A stretch of DNA of 64,000 nt, taken from contig QFQP01000027.1 in assembly GCA_003243425.1 (NCBI GenBank), positions 1 to 64,000 of the forward strand. Direction: 5' to 3'. Below, in pieces: positions 33,860 to 43,212 of this stretch (positions are counted from its first letter, which is position 1; each line of letters starts with the position of its first letter). The notes under the pieces were generated by a model. That model had not been told where the DNA came from. It did no database searches and was given only the letters and a program-made list of their open reading frames with translations. A program made the position numbers and the translations under genes. The DNA comes from Archangium gephyra. GTDB taxonomy: Bacteria > Myxococcota > Myxococcia > Myxococcales > Myxococcaceae.

Positions 33860-35462
33860 TCACGCTGCGGTCGCCTGGTCGTCGTCTTCGCTCGGGCGCA
33901 CCACCGTGTCGGCGCGGCCGATTTCATCGACCACCACCAGCGCCGCGCCGTGCGCCTGCCACCACGCCGAGGCCTCGGTCGCGCGCCACGGCGTCGGGTA
34001 GTCGTCGAGCAGCGCGCAGGCGGCTGCCATCGTCACCGGGCGCGCTTCGGGGCGCTTGTCGAGACACGCTTCGATGAAGCGCAGCAGCGTGGCGTGCACG
34101 GGCCGGCCGAGACGCTCGCTGACGGGAACGGGGCTGCGCGAGCGGTGATCGACGAGCAGCTCTGCGATGCCGTGGCTCTCGTCGTAGAGGGTCTCGCCGG
34201 TGAGCAGCCAGTACGCCACCGCGCCCACCGCGTAGAGGTCGCTCGCCGCCGAAGCGTGATGCGCGCCGTCGAACATCTCGGGCGCCATGTAGAGCGGCGT
34301 GCCCACGATGCCGTGGCTCTTCGACGACGACCCTTCGAAGCCGCGCACCAGCCCGAAGTCGAGCACCTTCACCGTGTCCTGCACGCCGACGCGCGAGCTC
34401 AGGTACACGTTGCTGGGCTTCACGTCGCGATGCACCAACCCGTGCAGGTGCGCTTCACCGAGTGAGCCGCACATCTGCCGCAGCACGTGCACCACGCGGG
34501 CTTCGTCGAGCGGGCCCAGGCGGCGCACGAGGCGATCGAGGTCAGCGCCCTGCAGCAGCTCCATCACGTAGTACCAGGTGCCATCACGCGCGCGGCCGAA
34601 GTCGTACACGCTGACGGTGTTGGGGTGCGTGAGAGAAGCCGTCGCCTGCGCCTCGCGATCGAACCGCGTCACCTGGTCTTCGGTCAGCGAACCGGCCTGC
34701 ATCAGCTTGATGGCCGCGGGCCGATGCAGCAGCGCGTGACGACCTTCGTAGACCACGCCCATGCCGCCCTCGCCCAGCTTGCGGCCGAGCTCGTACTGAC
34801 CCAGGCGGCGCGTCTCGGTGAGCAGCTTGCGAGCGCGCTCTTCGGCGGCGCGCAGGCGAATCCACATCCACGCGAGGCTGATCAGCACCATGCTCATGGC
34901 CACCACCAGACCCATCAACAACGGGCGAATGATGATGATGGGCGCGCGCGCCTCGGCGTCGTCGAGCTCGGCGACGAGGCCCATGCGGTACTTCGGAAAC
35001 CAGTGCCACGTGCCCTGCACCAGCGTGCCGCGGTAGTCGGGGTAGCCCTCGAAGTCGCTCCCGTTGCGGCGTGACCACCGCCCAGGGAATGCGGCGCCCG
35101 GCCATCGACGAGGTGTCGTTGAGCGCGCGCAATGAAGTCGCGAGCTCTTCGCGGTGCGGCTCTTTCACCAACGCGAGTGAACGCGAACGGAACTCGGCTC
35201 CCGACACGATGACGCCCAGACGGCCGGTGCGTATCGAGAACCACGACTGCGTGGCTGCGACGCGGGTGCTCAACGCCGCGTCGAGCACCGAGCGCACACG
35301 GTCGTCGTTGAAGCGGTCGAGCTGCGAGTGAACGGTGAACGCAGTGAAGAGGTCGAGCAGCACCACCACGAGAATCGCGACGGCCAGAAAGATGCGACGG
35401 CGCCGCAACGCGCCCACGGTCGTCTGCCCCTTCGACACGAATGCGATGTGTTGCCTGGCCAC
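33860..35462 (-). pseudogene. Sensor Ser/Thr protein kinase interrupted by a frameshift
   Basis: The N-terminal part (from GTG 35462 with a GGGGGG site; membrane segment, then an extracytoplasmic sensor) and the C-terminal part (second membrane segment, juxtamembrane helix, kinase domain with GEGGMGVVY, A-A-I-K-L-M, HRDVKPSNVYL, DFGLVR) lie in different frames. The switch falls near 35064-35074. Sensor-frame sequence ends I-P-W-A-V-V-T and the kinase frame resumes R-N-G-S-D-F-E-G-Y-P-D-Y-R-G, which is the usual continuation in this family. A 2-base loss in a GC run, or a 1-base gain, explains it. Restored length would be about 534 residues. It may be a real mutation or a sequencing error. Confidence 0.75.
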
Positions 35463-35573
35463 GAAAGCCCCCCGCTTCGTGGAACACTTAACCGTCACGA
35501 ATGACGCGCGCGCGTTGTCGTGGAAGACCCGACGTGGGTGCGAAGGCACACCCGGGGCGCCCCCAAAGCGAAG

Positions 35574-36323
35574 TCAGGGCCTGGGAGCGACCAGCACCTG
35601 CGCGGCGGGAAACAACTTCGCGTTCTGAATGCGCATCGTCGTGGTCTTCGGGTCGCGGCCCGCATCGTCAGGCGGCGTGTAGTTCCACGGCGCCGAACCT
35701 GGCGGAGCCGTGACGATGCCGCCGTCGCAGAACTCGAACAGCCGCGTGCCGAACTCGTCTTCCTGCGCGAAGAAGAGCTTCGGCTCTCCCTTGCCGTCGC
35801 ACCCCGCACGCGCCGCGTCACGTTGTGCGTCGCGCTGCTTCTCCCACTTGTCGAGCTTCACGCGGTGCCGGGTGAACTTCGCGAGCTCCGGCAGGCGCGG
35901 CACGTCGACCTTCGCGCGCGCCATCAACGAAGCGCCCTTCTCGAGAATGTTCTGGAACTGCGCCGTCTTCCCGAGAGGACAGTTCGACAGCGCCTTCAAT
36001 GTCGCTTCGTGAACCTCGACCAGCTTCGGCAACTGCTTGCCGGCCTGCTCGAGCATCGGCAGCTGCGCTTCACTGAACGTGGTGCCATTGGCGAGAAACG
36101 CCTCGAGCAGTGAATTGACCGAGCGCAGCTCTTCGGCGAGCCACTGCGGCTCGGCTTCGCAGGCGGCGCTGGGCGGCGAATACACCGTGTACTTCGCGTC
36201 GAGCCTGCCGACGTGCACGTCGACCGTCTGCTCGGCGAGGGCCGTCGCGGAACAGAACGACACCAACAAGAGCGTTCGCACGCGCGCATGAAACGCGAAA
36301 TGCGCGCGCGCTGCAGCGATCAA
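35574..36323 (-). CDS. Secreted helical protein of unknown function
   Basis: A 249-residue protein with an N-terminal signal peptide ending A-L-A/E at about residue 30. The mature protein is mainly helical, with Cys at several positions (for example A-A-C-E-A-E and S-N-C-P-L-G) and a C-terminal G-T-R-L-F-E-F-C-D-G-G segment before a Pro-rich tail. I recognise no family. It is on the same strand as the frameshifted sensor kinase, 111 bases upstream of it, and could be part of the same unit. Confidence 0.65.
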   Translation of the reverse strand: MIAAARAHFAFHARVRTLLLVSFCSATALAEQTVDVHVGRLDAKYTVYSPPSAACEAEPQWLAEELRSVNSLLEAFLANGTTFSEAQLPMLEQAGKQLPKLVEVHEATLKALSNCPLGKTAQFQNILEKGASLMARAKVDVPRLPELAKFTRHRVKLDKWEKQRDAQRDAARAGCDGKGEPKLFFAQEDEFGTRLFEFCDGGIVTAPPGSAPWNYTPPDDAGRDPKTTTMRIQNAKLFPAAQVLVAPRP

Positions 36324-36373
36324 CTTGGCGTGTCACCAGCCGACGACGCGGCGCGGTGGAAGCCAGGCGCCTC

Positions 36374-37402
36374 TCACGCGGAGGTGACCGTCGCCCGGTC
36401 CATCACGAACTGCAGCGTGCGCAGGTGCATGCCGAGCCCCATCAACTGCGTCACCACGTTGGTGTCGTCGAGCGCCTTCTTCATCGTCGCCGGCTTGAGG
36501 CCGAAGCGCGTCTTCGCGTCGTTCACCATCAGGCCCATCGCCTCCTTGTCGAAGACGATGCCTTCCTGCTGCGCGATGGCGCGCAGGGCGAGCGCGAGGC
36601 GCAGTCTGCGTTCGGCCTCCACCCGCGTCGCTGCGTCCCGCAGCCAGCCGTCGAGCGCTTCACGCAGCTCTTCAGGGCCGAAGTCACGCGAGCGCAAGAA
36701 CGGCTCTTCGAGGCGCGCCCAGTCGCGGCGAATCTCTTCGTCGATGAGCGCCGCAGGCACGTCGACGACGGTGCGATCCACGAGCGCGTCGATGACCAGG
36801 TCACGCGCTTCGTCCTGCGCTTCGAGCACCCGCTCGTGCTCGAGCATGTGCGCGACCTCCTCCATCGCCGCTTCGAGCGACGTAGCCTTCTTGTCGAGCA
36901 ACGCGAGGTACTCGGCGCTCTCACGGTCGGGTCGCGCGTGGTGGGTGGCCTTCGTCACGTCGACGAGCCAGTGCACGGTACCGCCTTCGTTCTCGCTGGC
37001 CAGCTGCAGGCTGTCGCCGACCGCGCACGCGAGCAGCGCTTCGTCGAGCCAGGGCAGCGTGTCGCCTTCCCCCACCGTGACCTCGAGCCCCTTGCGCGCA
37101 CTGAAGGGCAACAGCCTGCCTTCGAAGTAGCCGAGGAGATCGACCTCGACGACGTCGCCCAGCTCGACGCGCTCGCCGTACTTGCGCGACTTCTTCGGCG
37201 CGCGTTGACCGACGAGCTGATCCGCCAGGGCGATGATCTCCTCTTCGGTGATGGCGTCGGGCAGCGGCGCACACACCACCAGGTTCTCGAGCGGGGGCGC
37301 GGCGACCTGCGGCACGCCGGGCGGGAGCGCGGGCTGCTCGGGCACCGCGATGTTCGCCAGCTTGCGCTGAAAGAACGCCTGCTCCGTGCTGGTGCGCTTC
37401 AT
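36374..37402 (-). CDS. Trigger-factor-like chaperone lacking the ribosome-binding domain
   Basis: A 342-residue protein. After a short N-terminal helical part there is an FKBP-like peptidyl-prolyl isomerase segment (about 75-130: L-G-D-V-V-E-V-D-L-L-G-Y, V-T-V-G-E-G-D-T-L-P-W-L-D-E-A-L). A long helical region like the trigger factor C-terminal cradle follows. Normal trigger factor is about 430 residues and carries a G-F-R-x-G-x-x-P ribosome-docking loop; neither is present. ATG 37402 overlaps the stop of the upstream lysine-free protein by four bases, so it is most likely a dedicated chaperone for that protein. Confidence 0.75.
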   Translation of the reverse strand: MKRTSTEQAFFQRKLANIAVPEQPALPPGVPQVAAPPLENLVVCAPLPDAITEEEIIALADQLVGQRAPKKSRKYGERVELGDVVEVDLLGYFEGRLLPFSARKGLEVTVGEGDTLPWLDEALLACAVGDSLQLASENEGGTVHWLVDVTKATHHARPDRESAEYLALLDKKATSLEAAMEEVAHMLEHERVLEAQDEARDLVIDALVDRTVVDVPAALIDEEIRRDWARLEEPFLRSRDFGPEELREALDGWLRDAATRVEAERRLRLALALRAIAQQEGIVFDKEAMGLMVNDAKTRFGLKPATMKKALDDTNVVTQLMGLGMHLRTLQFVMDRATVTSA

Positions 37403-38280
37403 GAGAACCACGCTCCGATGGCCGACGAGATGGTCGAGATGGCCGCCCCGACCTGCGACACCACCGGAATGTTGGAGGCCGCGGCAGCCGAGCCGAGCGC
37501 GGTGATGACGGCGGTGGTGCGACGGCCGACGCCGGCGTTCGGGTCTTGCAGCGCGCGGCGGGCTTCGTTGATGTCGAGCGCGGCGATGGCCACGTTGGCG
37601 CCGGGCACGAAGCGGCCGGCGGTGCGCGCGGCGATGCGACCCGTGGTGCGGAGCGCGGTGTTGCTCGCCAGCTGCGTCGCCACGCGGGCCGTGCTCGAGC
37701 TCGCCAGCCGTGAAGCCACGTTGCGCACCGTGGTGGACACCGGGCCTGCGGAGCGCGAGATGAAGCGGCGCGCCATGTCGAGCGAACGACGCACGGTCTG
37801 CGACTGCGAGCCGAGCGTCACGTTGCGCGGCGCGCCGATGGTCTGGCCCAGCGTGCTCGCGGTGCTCAGCGCGTCGCGCGACGAACGTTCGGCGGCGCGC
37901 GTGTCACCGGTCCGGAAGGCCTGGCGAATGTCGCGCGCGGCGGTGGCCAGCTGACCCGGCAACCGCGTGGCGCTCATGCCCGCACTCGCGATGGGGGCGC
38001 CGAGGCGCACGCCGCGCATGGTGCGGCCGAAGGTCGTGTTCTGCGGCCTGGTGGTGTTGAAGCGCGAGACCTGCTGACCGCTCCGCTGACGGCGAAGGGT
38101 GTTCGCCTCGGTGAGCAGACCACGTGCACGCATCGCGGCGGCGCCAGCCCCCTGAAGCTGCGTGCGGTTGCGCTCGAAGAAGCTCACGCCCTGCTGCAAC
38201 AACGACTGCGGCTGCTGGGTTCGCTGCTGTGGGGCGACTCGCGGCGGCTGCGTTCGGGGGCGGTTGGTGACCGGGTTCAT
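37399..38280 (-). CDS. Lysine-free, arginine-rich leaderless protein
   Basis: A 293-residue protein with about 40 Arg and no Lys, Cys, His or Tyr; acidic residues number about 10, so it is extremely basic. Residues 1-25 are Gln/Pro/Arg-rich and disordered, without a signal peptide. The middle is Ser/Thr/Ala/Arg-rich helix. The last 45 residues are hydrophobic with small residues (V-I-T-A-L-G-S-A-A-A-A, I-S-T-I-S-S-A-I-G-A-W-F), like a membrane-inserting segment. No family is recognised. Translational coupling to a trigger-factor-like chaperone suggests an aggregation-prone exported product. No clear ribosome site precedes ATG 38280. Confidence 0.72.
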   Translation of the reverse strand: MNPVTNRPRTQPPRVAPQQRTQQPQSLLQQGVSFFERNRTQLQGAGAAAMRARGLLTEANTLRRQRSGQQVSRFNTTRPQNTTFGRTMRGVRLGAPIASAGMSATRLPGQLATAARDIRQAFRTGDTRAAERSSRDALSTASTLGQTIGAPRNVTLGSQSQTVRRSLDMARRFISRSAGPVSTTVRNVASRLASSSTARVATQLASNTALRTTGRIAARTAGRFVPGANVAIAALDINEARRALQDPNAGVGRRTTAVITALGSAAAASNIPVVSQVGAAISTISSAIGAWFS

Positions 38281-38456
38281 GACCCGACGTACGTGAGGTC
38301 TTCAGAAACGGTTTCCGTGCGCGCGTGGGGGTCGCTTTCCGCTCGAAAAAGCGACGGCTCGTGCGTTTTCCACGCAACTTCCGGGCAGCCATTTTCGATG
38401 ACGCGCGAGCTCCCCGGTGTCGCCGCGGCTGTCCCCCGGAAGGGCCGAACGACGAA

Positions 38457-39917
38457 TCAGAACAACGAGCCGTTCTCAGGCGCGAAGCGGTCCATGTACT
38501 TCTTCACATCGAGCTTCTTCGCCGTGTTGTCCGACGACATGTAGCGGAGCGTACCGAAGACCTCACGCTCCGGGCCCCACGCGCGGTCGTAGCGCCCGAG
38601 AATCCAGAAGTAGCCGCTGTACGAAATCGGGTCGCGCCCATCGATGGAGTACTTCCCCATCAGGTACTCCATGGCGTGCAGCGCATCGGCCGCGCTCTTC
38701 GACCACTCGTAGATCTTCTTGCCCCACAGCATGCGCAGGTAGTTGTGGAACCAGCCGGTCTCGCGCAGCTGCCCCATCGCCGCGTTCCACAGCCGGTCGT
38801 GCGTGCGGCCCTCTTCGAGTTGCTTCAGCGTGTACGTGACCTTGCGCACGTCCTTCGCGTGCTTCGCAATCGTCTCGCGCGCGTAGTCGGGCAGCTCGTC
38901 GAGCGAGCGGTAGTCGTCGGGCCGATGGCTCGTCATGTTGAACGACAACTCACGCCAGGTGACGAGTTGATCCAGGTAGCCCTCGGCGTGCGGCGACAGC
39001 TGCCACCAGCCCTCCTTCGCTCCACCAATCGAAGGTCCGAGCTTCTCGACGCTCCACTTCTCGGTGCCCACCACCTCGGTGAACACCTGGTGCGTCGAGA
39101 GGTGACCGAAGTGCAGGTACGGCGAGAGCGCGCTGGTGCCGTCGAGCTCCGGTTCGTTCCTCGAGTCGGCGTAGGTCGGGAGGATCTTCGAAATGAAGTG
39201 CGCCAGCCGCTTCTCTGCCGCGGCACTGCCGCCGGGAATGGGAACGGCGGGCACGGAGTGATCAATCGGCAGGTCCGCGACCGCGACGTCGAGCCCGAAC
39301 TTCCACTGCTTCGGCAACGGCGCGTCGAACGTCGGCAGCTCCAGCCGCGACAACGGGTGCTCGGTCGGGAACTGCATCAGGTGCGCAGGCAGCACCTTCT
39401 GCAGGTGCACGCGGAAGGAGTGCGCGGTGGTGAACACGCGCGGCGTGTCGTGCATCGGGTACAGGCCATTCGAGTCGACGACCTCGAAGCGGCAGTCGAT
39501 TCGGGCCGCGAGCGCCTGCTGCATCTTCGGCACGAAGAAGCACGGCCAGTCGTCACCGACCACGATGCACGCGCGCTTCACCAGCGCCTCCATCAGGCCC
39601 TTGCCCTCACCGACCTTGCGCTCCACGTACGGCAGGTACTTCACCGCGCTGTCCTGAAAGGCCCGCTCGTTGTCGTGCATGCCCTCGAGCACGAAGGTGT
39701 GGAGCCGGTCGTTGGCGAACTCGTAGCCGACGCGCAGCGCTTCGAGGACCAGCAGCGGCCGCTTCATCTGCTTCGCGAGCTCGATGGCGCGGTCGAGGGC
39801 GAAGTTCGACTTCGCGCGGCGGAACGACGTCATCCAATAGAGGATGTAGTCGCGGTTCTGCGGCGACGCGTCGTTCAACACGCGCACGCGACCCTTCGGA
39901 ACGGGGGAACGCATCAT
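38457..39917 (-). CDS. Class II-like CPD photolyase
   Basis: A 486-residue flavoprotein that should repair cyclobutane pyrimidine dimers using blue light. The N-terminal antenna-binding domain begins near residue 20 (Y-I-L-Y-W-M-T-S). The FAD domain has the class II-type landmarks L-S-P-Y-L-H-F-G-H-L-S, T-W-R-E-L-S-F-N, W-N-A-A-M-G-Q-L-R-E-T-G-W-F-H-N-Y-L-R-M-L-W-G-K-K and G-R-Y-D-R-A-W-G-P-E-R. ATG 39917 with AAAGG upstream is preferred; ATG 39914 is alternative. It overlaps the stop of the upstream periplasmic protein gene. Light-dependent repair fits with the nearby carotenoid operon. Confidence 0.9.
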   Translation of the reverse strand: MMRSPVPKGRVRVLNDASPQNRDYILYWMTSFRRAKSNFALDRAIELAKQMKRPLLVLEALRVGYEFANDRLHTFVLEGMHDNERAFQDSAVKYLPYVERKVGEGKGLMEALVKRACIVVGDDWPCFFVPKMQQALAARIDCRFEVVDSNGLYPMHDTPRVFTTAHSFRVHLQKVLPAHLMQFPTEHPLSRLELPTFDAPLPKQWKFGLDVAVADLPIDHSVPAVPIPGGSAAAEKRLAHFISKILPTYADSRNEPELDGTSALSPYLHFGHLSTHQVFTEVVGTEKWSVEKLGPSIGGAKEGWWQLSPHAEGYLDQLVTWRELSFNMTSHRPDDYRSLDELPDYARETIAKHAKDVRKVTYTLKQLEEGRTHDRLWNAAMGQLRETGWFHNYLRMLWGKKIYEWSKSAADALHAMEYLMGKYSIDGRDPISYSGYFWILGRYDRAWGPEREVFGTLRYMSSDNTAKKLDVKKYMDRFAPENGSLF

Positions 39918-40636
39918 GGACCTTTGTAATTGCGCAGCCGGCCGATGAGCTGCGTCGCGCTTTCGACGGCCTCTTTGTAGACGCGCTCTTTGCCGCCCAT
40001 GAACCCGGGCGGAATGTTGTGCATCAGGCTCATGGTGACCACGAACACGCGCGTGCGGCCTTCACCGAGCGGTTGATGCGCGGTCCACGTCACCGCGCGC
40101 TCGGCGGTCTTGAAGCCGAACATGCGGTCGAAGTCTGAGTTGCGCTGAACGATGAGCGAGTCGATCTCCGCGCCAGCTGGAAGAAACGCGCGGTACGGCG
40201 AGTCTTCACGCAACGGCTTCTGCCACTCGATGGTGAAGGAATTCGCGGGCGGCTTGCTGGTGTGGAACACGCCCTTGGCGTCGACCGTGGCCTTCACTTC
40301 GGGCGCGATGGTGTTGATGTACTTCACGTCGCGCGCGCGGGCTTCGGTGAAGTACGTGATGTCTCGCTCGAGCGTGTAGACGATGCGGCTCATCACCGCG
40401 TGCAACTGCTCGCCGTGCGTGGCCTTGTCGTCGAGCGTGCGGACCCTGGCGAAGTCGGTGCCGACGCCAGCGTCCGCCACCTGCGCGGGCTCGAAGAACT
40501 CGTAGAAGAACTGCACGCCGCCGTCGTTCTGGAACGCATCGTCGATGGCGAACTCCAGCCTCGTTTCACGTCGCATCGTGGGCTCGGCGGCGAGCGCGGA
40601 GGTCGCGAAGAGTGTCAGCACGAAAGCTCGCCTCAT
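39914..40636 (-). CDS. Periplasmic protein of unknown function
   Basis: A 240-residue protein with a signal peptide (residues 1-17, M-R-R-A-F-V-L-T-L-F-A-T-S-A-L-A/A). The mature part is alpha/beta, with F-Y-E-F-F-E-P, W-Q-K-P-L-R and W-T-A-H-Q-P-L-G-E-G-R-T. The last part suggests a lipid- or START-like barrel, but this is weak. I chose Met 40636 because the upstream extension is low-complexity shadow sequence; GAGAG lies upstream. Its stop overlaps the photolyase start, so it is co-expressed with it. Confidence 0.7.
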   Translation of the reverse strand: MRRAFVLTLFATSALAAEPTMRRETRLEFAIDDAFQNDGGVQFFYEFFEPAQVADAGVGTDFARVRTLDDKATHGEQLHAVMSRIVYTLERDITYFTEARARDVKYINTIAPEVKATVDAKGVFHTSKPPANSFTIEWQKPLREDSPYRAFLPAGAEIDSLIVQRNSDFDRMFGFKTAERAVTWTAHQPLGEGRTRVFVVTMSLMHNIPPGFMGGKERVYKEAVESATQLIGRLRNYKGP

Positions 40637-40729
40637 TCGTGGTGACTCTCGCTCGTCATGGCAATGGGGGCGAGGCCTCAATGAAGACGGTGCCTCACGG
40701 TGACGGACCGTCATGTCTCGAGCGAAAGC

Positions 40730-40748
40730 GAGCGCAGCGACTGCGCTC
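40730..40748 (-). terminator. Candidate terminator of the crt operon
   Basis: A perfect 7-bp stem GAGCGCA / TGCGCTC with a 5-base loop, 33 bases after the last crt stop on the minus strand. It is followed by GCTTTCGC, so the T tract is poor. Confidence 0.4.
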
Positions 40749-40780
40749 CTCTCGCCGAGCGCTTCAGGCGCCGTCACCCC

Positions 40781-42319
40781 TCACGCTTCTCGGAGCTGCT
40801 CCCGCGGCGTGAACGGCCACTGCGACAACCCGTCTTGCCCGGCCTCGCGCGCGAAGTAGTCGCCCACGATGTTGGCGCTCTCGAAGATGGTGAGCAGCCC
40901 CGACCCGGGGTGCGTTCCACCGCCGACCCAGTACAGCCCTTCGGTGTCCTTGCTCTTCACCTTCGGCCGCAGCGGGCCCAGCTGCAACCAGTCGTGCGAC
41001 AGGTTGAAGACCGCGCCGCGGAAGACATTGAAGTCGTCGCGCCACGTCTCGGCGGTGAACACGCGTGAGTCCTTGATGTGCGCCGCGACGTCTTTGAAGC
41101 CGACCTTCTCGAGCCACTGCGGAATGCGTTCGACGAGCTTCGCCTTCACGTCTTCCCAGTTCACGTCGCGCGCGGTGTTGGGCGTCGGCACCAGCACGTA
41201 GAGAGATGAGTGACCGTCGGGCACGCCCGACTTGTCGGTGGGCGTGGGATTGCAGACGTAGAACGGCGGGTCGTCGACGTCGGCGGCGCGGTCTTCGAGC
41301 GCGGCCTTGTCGGTGCGACGCACGGCCTCCGACAGGTAGATGAGGTGGTGCGGCAGCTCGTCGAAGCGCTTGTCGAGCCCGAGGTACATCATGAACGTGC
41401 TGCAGCTGTAGTTGGCGCGCTCGAGGTTCTTGTCCGACAGCTGCGTGCCTTCGCGCACCGACGGGTCGACCAACTGCGTCGCCGCGTACGGGAGGTCGGC
41501 GTTGATGACCACCGCGTCGAACGACAGCCGCTCCCCGGTGCTCAGCTCCACGCCCTTCGCCGCGCCGTGCTCGATGATGACCCGCTTCACCGGCGACGAG
41601 TATTTGAACTTCGCGCCGAGGTCAGACGCGCACCGCGCCATGCCCTTCGAGAGCGAGCGGAAGCCGCCCATCACGTGCCACACGCCGTACTCGACCTCGA
41701 GGTACGGGATGACGCTGAACACGCTGCTGCACGTCGTGGGGTGGAGCCCGAGGTACTTCGACGGGTAGCTCATCGCGTAGGTGACGCGGTCGTCGTGAAA
41801 GTACGAGTCGAGGTGCGTGTAGAGCGTCTGCCAGGGCTTGAACGGCAGCGTCTCGAGCAACCGCCACGGCGCGTAGTAGCCGAGCGACTCGGCGTTGGTG
41901 CAGATGAACTTCTCGTAGGCGATGGGGTACTTGCGGCGCGAGTTCTCGAGCCAGCGGTCCCAGGCCTTCGGCAACTCCGGGTTCAGCTTCGCGAGCGACG
42001 CGCGCATGCGAACCTGGTCGCGCGAGGTGTCGAGCTGACTGCCGTCCCAGAAGTGCAGCCGCGTGTTCGGCTCGAGCGCCTTGAGCGTCACGTAGTCTTC
42101 GAGGCGCTTGCCGGCGCGGGTGAAGACCTTCTCGAGCACCTGCGGCAGCTGAAGAATCGTGGGCCCGGTGTCACACGTGTAGTCACCGAAGGTGATGCCG
42201 CGCATGCGGCCGCCGGGCACCGCTTCCTTCTCGATGACGGTGACGTCGTGGCCCATGCCCGCGAGGTTGATGGCTGACGCGAGGCCGCCGGGGCCCGCGC
42301 CGATGATGGCGACTCTCAT
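40781..42319 (-). CDS. crtI: CrtI-family carotenoid desaturase, operon gene 9
   Basis: A 512-residue FAD-dependent desaturase/isomerase of the CrtI family. The N-terminal dinucleotide fold is complete (V-A-I-I-G-A-G-P-G-G-L-A-S-A, then V-I-E-K...G-G-R). The C-terminal CrtI signature is Y-W-V-G-G-G-T-H-P-G-S-G-L-L. ATG 42319 overlaps the carH stop (ATGA). M. xanthus uses two CrtI proteins together to turn phytoene into lycopene; this and the 48148-49647 gene are the plausible pair. Which step it performs cannot be read from the sequence. Confidence 0.9.
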   Translation of the reverse strand: MRVAIIGAGPGGLASAINLAGMGHDVTVIEKEAVPGGRMRGITFGDYTCDTGPTILQLPQVLEKVFTRAGKRLEDYVTLKALEPNTRLHFWDGSQLDTSRDQVRMRASLAKLNPELPKAWDRWLENSRRKYPIAYEKFICTNAESLGYYAPWRLLETLPFKPWQTLYTHLDSYFHDDRVTYAMSYPSKYLGLHPTTCSSVFSVIPYLEVEYGVWHVMGGFRSLSKGMARCASDLGAKFKYSSPVKRVIIEHGAAKGVELSTGERLSFDAVVINADLPYAATQLVDPSVREGTQLSDKNLERANYSCSTFMMYLGLDKRFDELPHHLIYLSEAVRRTDKAALEDRAADVDDPPFYVCNPTPTDKSGVPDGHSSLYVLVPTPNTARDVNWEDVKAKLVERIPQWLEKVGFKDVAAHIKDSRVFTAETWRDDFNVFRGAVFNLSHDWLQLGPLRPKVKSKDTEGLYWVGGGTHPGSGLLTIFESANIVGDYFAREAGQDGLSQWPFTPREQLREA

Positions 42320-43212
42320 GACTGCTCCTCGTCGCGTACGCGCATGAAGTCCGCGACGCTCTCGGCAACGGTGAAACCCAGCTTCTTGATGACCGCCTTC
42401 GAACTGCGCGTACCCGACCCGCCGATGACGACGGGCACCCCTTCCGGCAGCGCCGCGGAGATCTCTTCGAGGTACTTCGGCGTCTTCAGCTCGCTGACCA
42501 GCGAGAGCGCCACGAGGTCGGCCTTCGAGCCCTTCACCACGCGGGCGAGCTGCGCGGCCGGCGTGCGCGCGCCGAGGTAGGTGACGCGCCACCCCGCGTG
42601 CCGGAAATGCAGCGCCACGCCGAGCAGCCCGAGCTCGTGCTCTTCGTCGGCCGGGCACGCGCACACCACGTGCTTCTTCGCGCGCCGGGGCGCATTCACC
42701 AGCAACGCCACCATGCGTTGTCGCGCGGCCTGGCTGACGAGGTGCTCCTCGGCGATGGAGATTTCACCGGCGTGCCAGTGGTCACCGACCTGCTTGAGCA
42801 GCGGCCCGAGGAAGTCGTCGTAGAACGCCAGCGGCGGCATCGAGGCCTGCACTTCGCCGAGAATCAGGTCGACGCGGAGTTGATCGAACCGCGCTGCTGC
42901 GTCGAAGACCTCGGCGGTCCACTTCGCGAGCTGATCCATCGTGGCGGGCTTGGGCGGCGCCTCGGCGGTGGCCTTCACGTCACGGCGGATGTCGGGCAGC
43001 TGCTGCACCGCCTGCGCGATGGACACGCCCTGCGCGGTGAGCGCCTTCAAGCGCTTGAGCACCTCGATGTCGGCGTCGGAGTACGTGCGGTAACCGCCGG
43101 CGGTGCGCGTGGGCTTGAGCACGCCGTAGCGCTTCTCCCACTGACGAATCAGAGGTTCCTTCACGCCGCTGATCTGCGCGGCCAGCGCGATTCTGTAGGC
43201 GCGCTCGGTCAT
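42316..43212 (-). CDS. carH: CarH/CarA-like B12-dependent photoreceptor repressor (MerR family)
   Basis: A 298-residue repressor. A MerR winged-helix DNA-binding domain (about 5-75; I-R-Q-W-E-K-R-Y-G, G-G-Y-R-T-Y-S) is followed by the helical and Rossmann-type cobalamin-binding domains. The CarH motif W-x9-E-H is present (W146, H147, E156, H157), as is the axial His in E-E-H-E-L-G (H192). These features predict adenosylcobalamin binding and light-triggered release from DNA. The gene lies inside the operon it should control. Only one such gene is here, whereas M. xanthus has carA and carH in tandem. Confidence 0.9.
   Translation of the reverse strand: MTERAYRIALAAQISGVKEPLIRQWEKRYGVLKPTRTAGGYRTYSDADIEVLKRLKALTAQGVSIAQAVQQLPDIRRDVKATAEAPPKPATMDQLAKWTAEVFDAAARFDQLRVDLILGEVQASMPPLAFYDDFLGPLLKQVGDHWHAGEISIAEEHLVSQAARQRMVALLVNAPRRAKKHVVCACPADEEHELGLLGVALHFRHAGWRVTYLGARTPAAQLARVVKGSKADLVALSLVSELKTPKYLEEISAALPEGVPVVIGGSGTRSSKAVIKKLGFTVAESVADFMRVRDEEQS

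Noticed and set aside
42317..42664. N-terminal extension of the ninth crt operon gene
   Set aside because: It is a shadow of carH in another frame; the desaturase FAD motif starts right after Met 42319.
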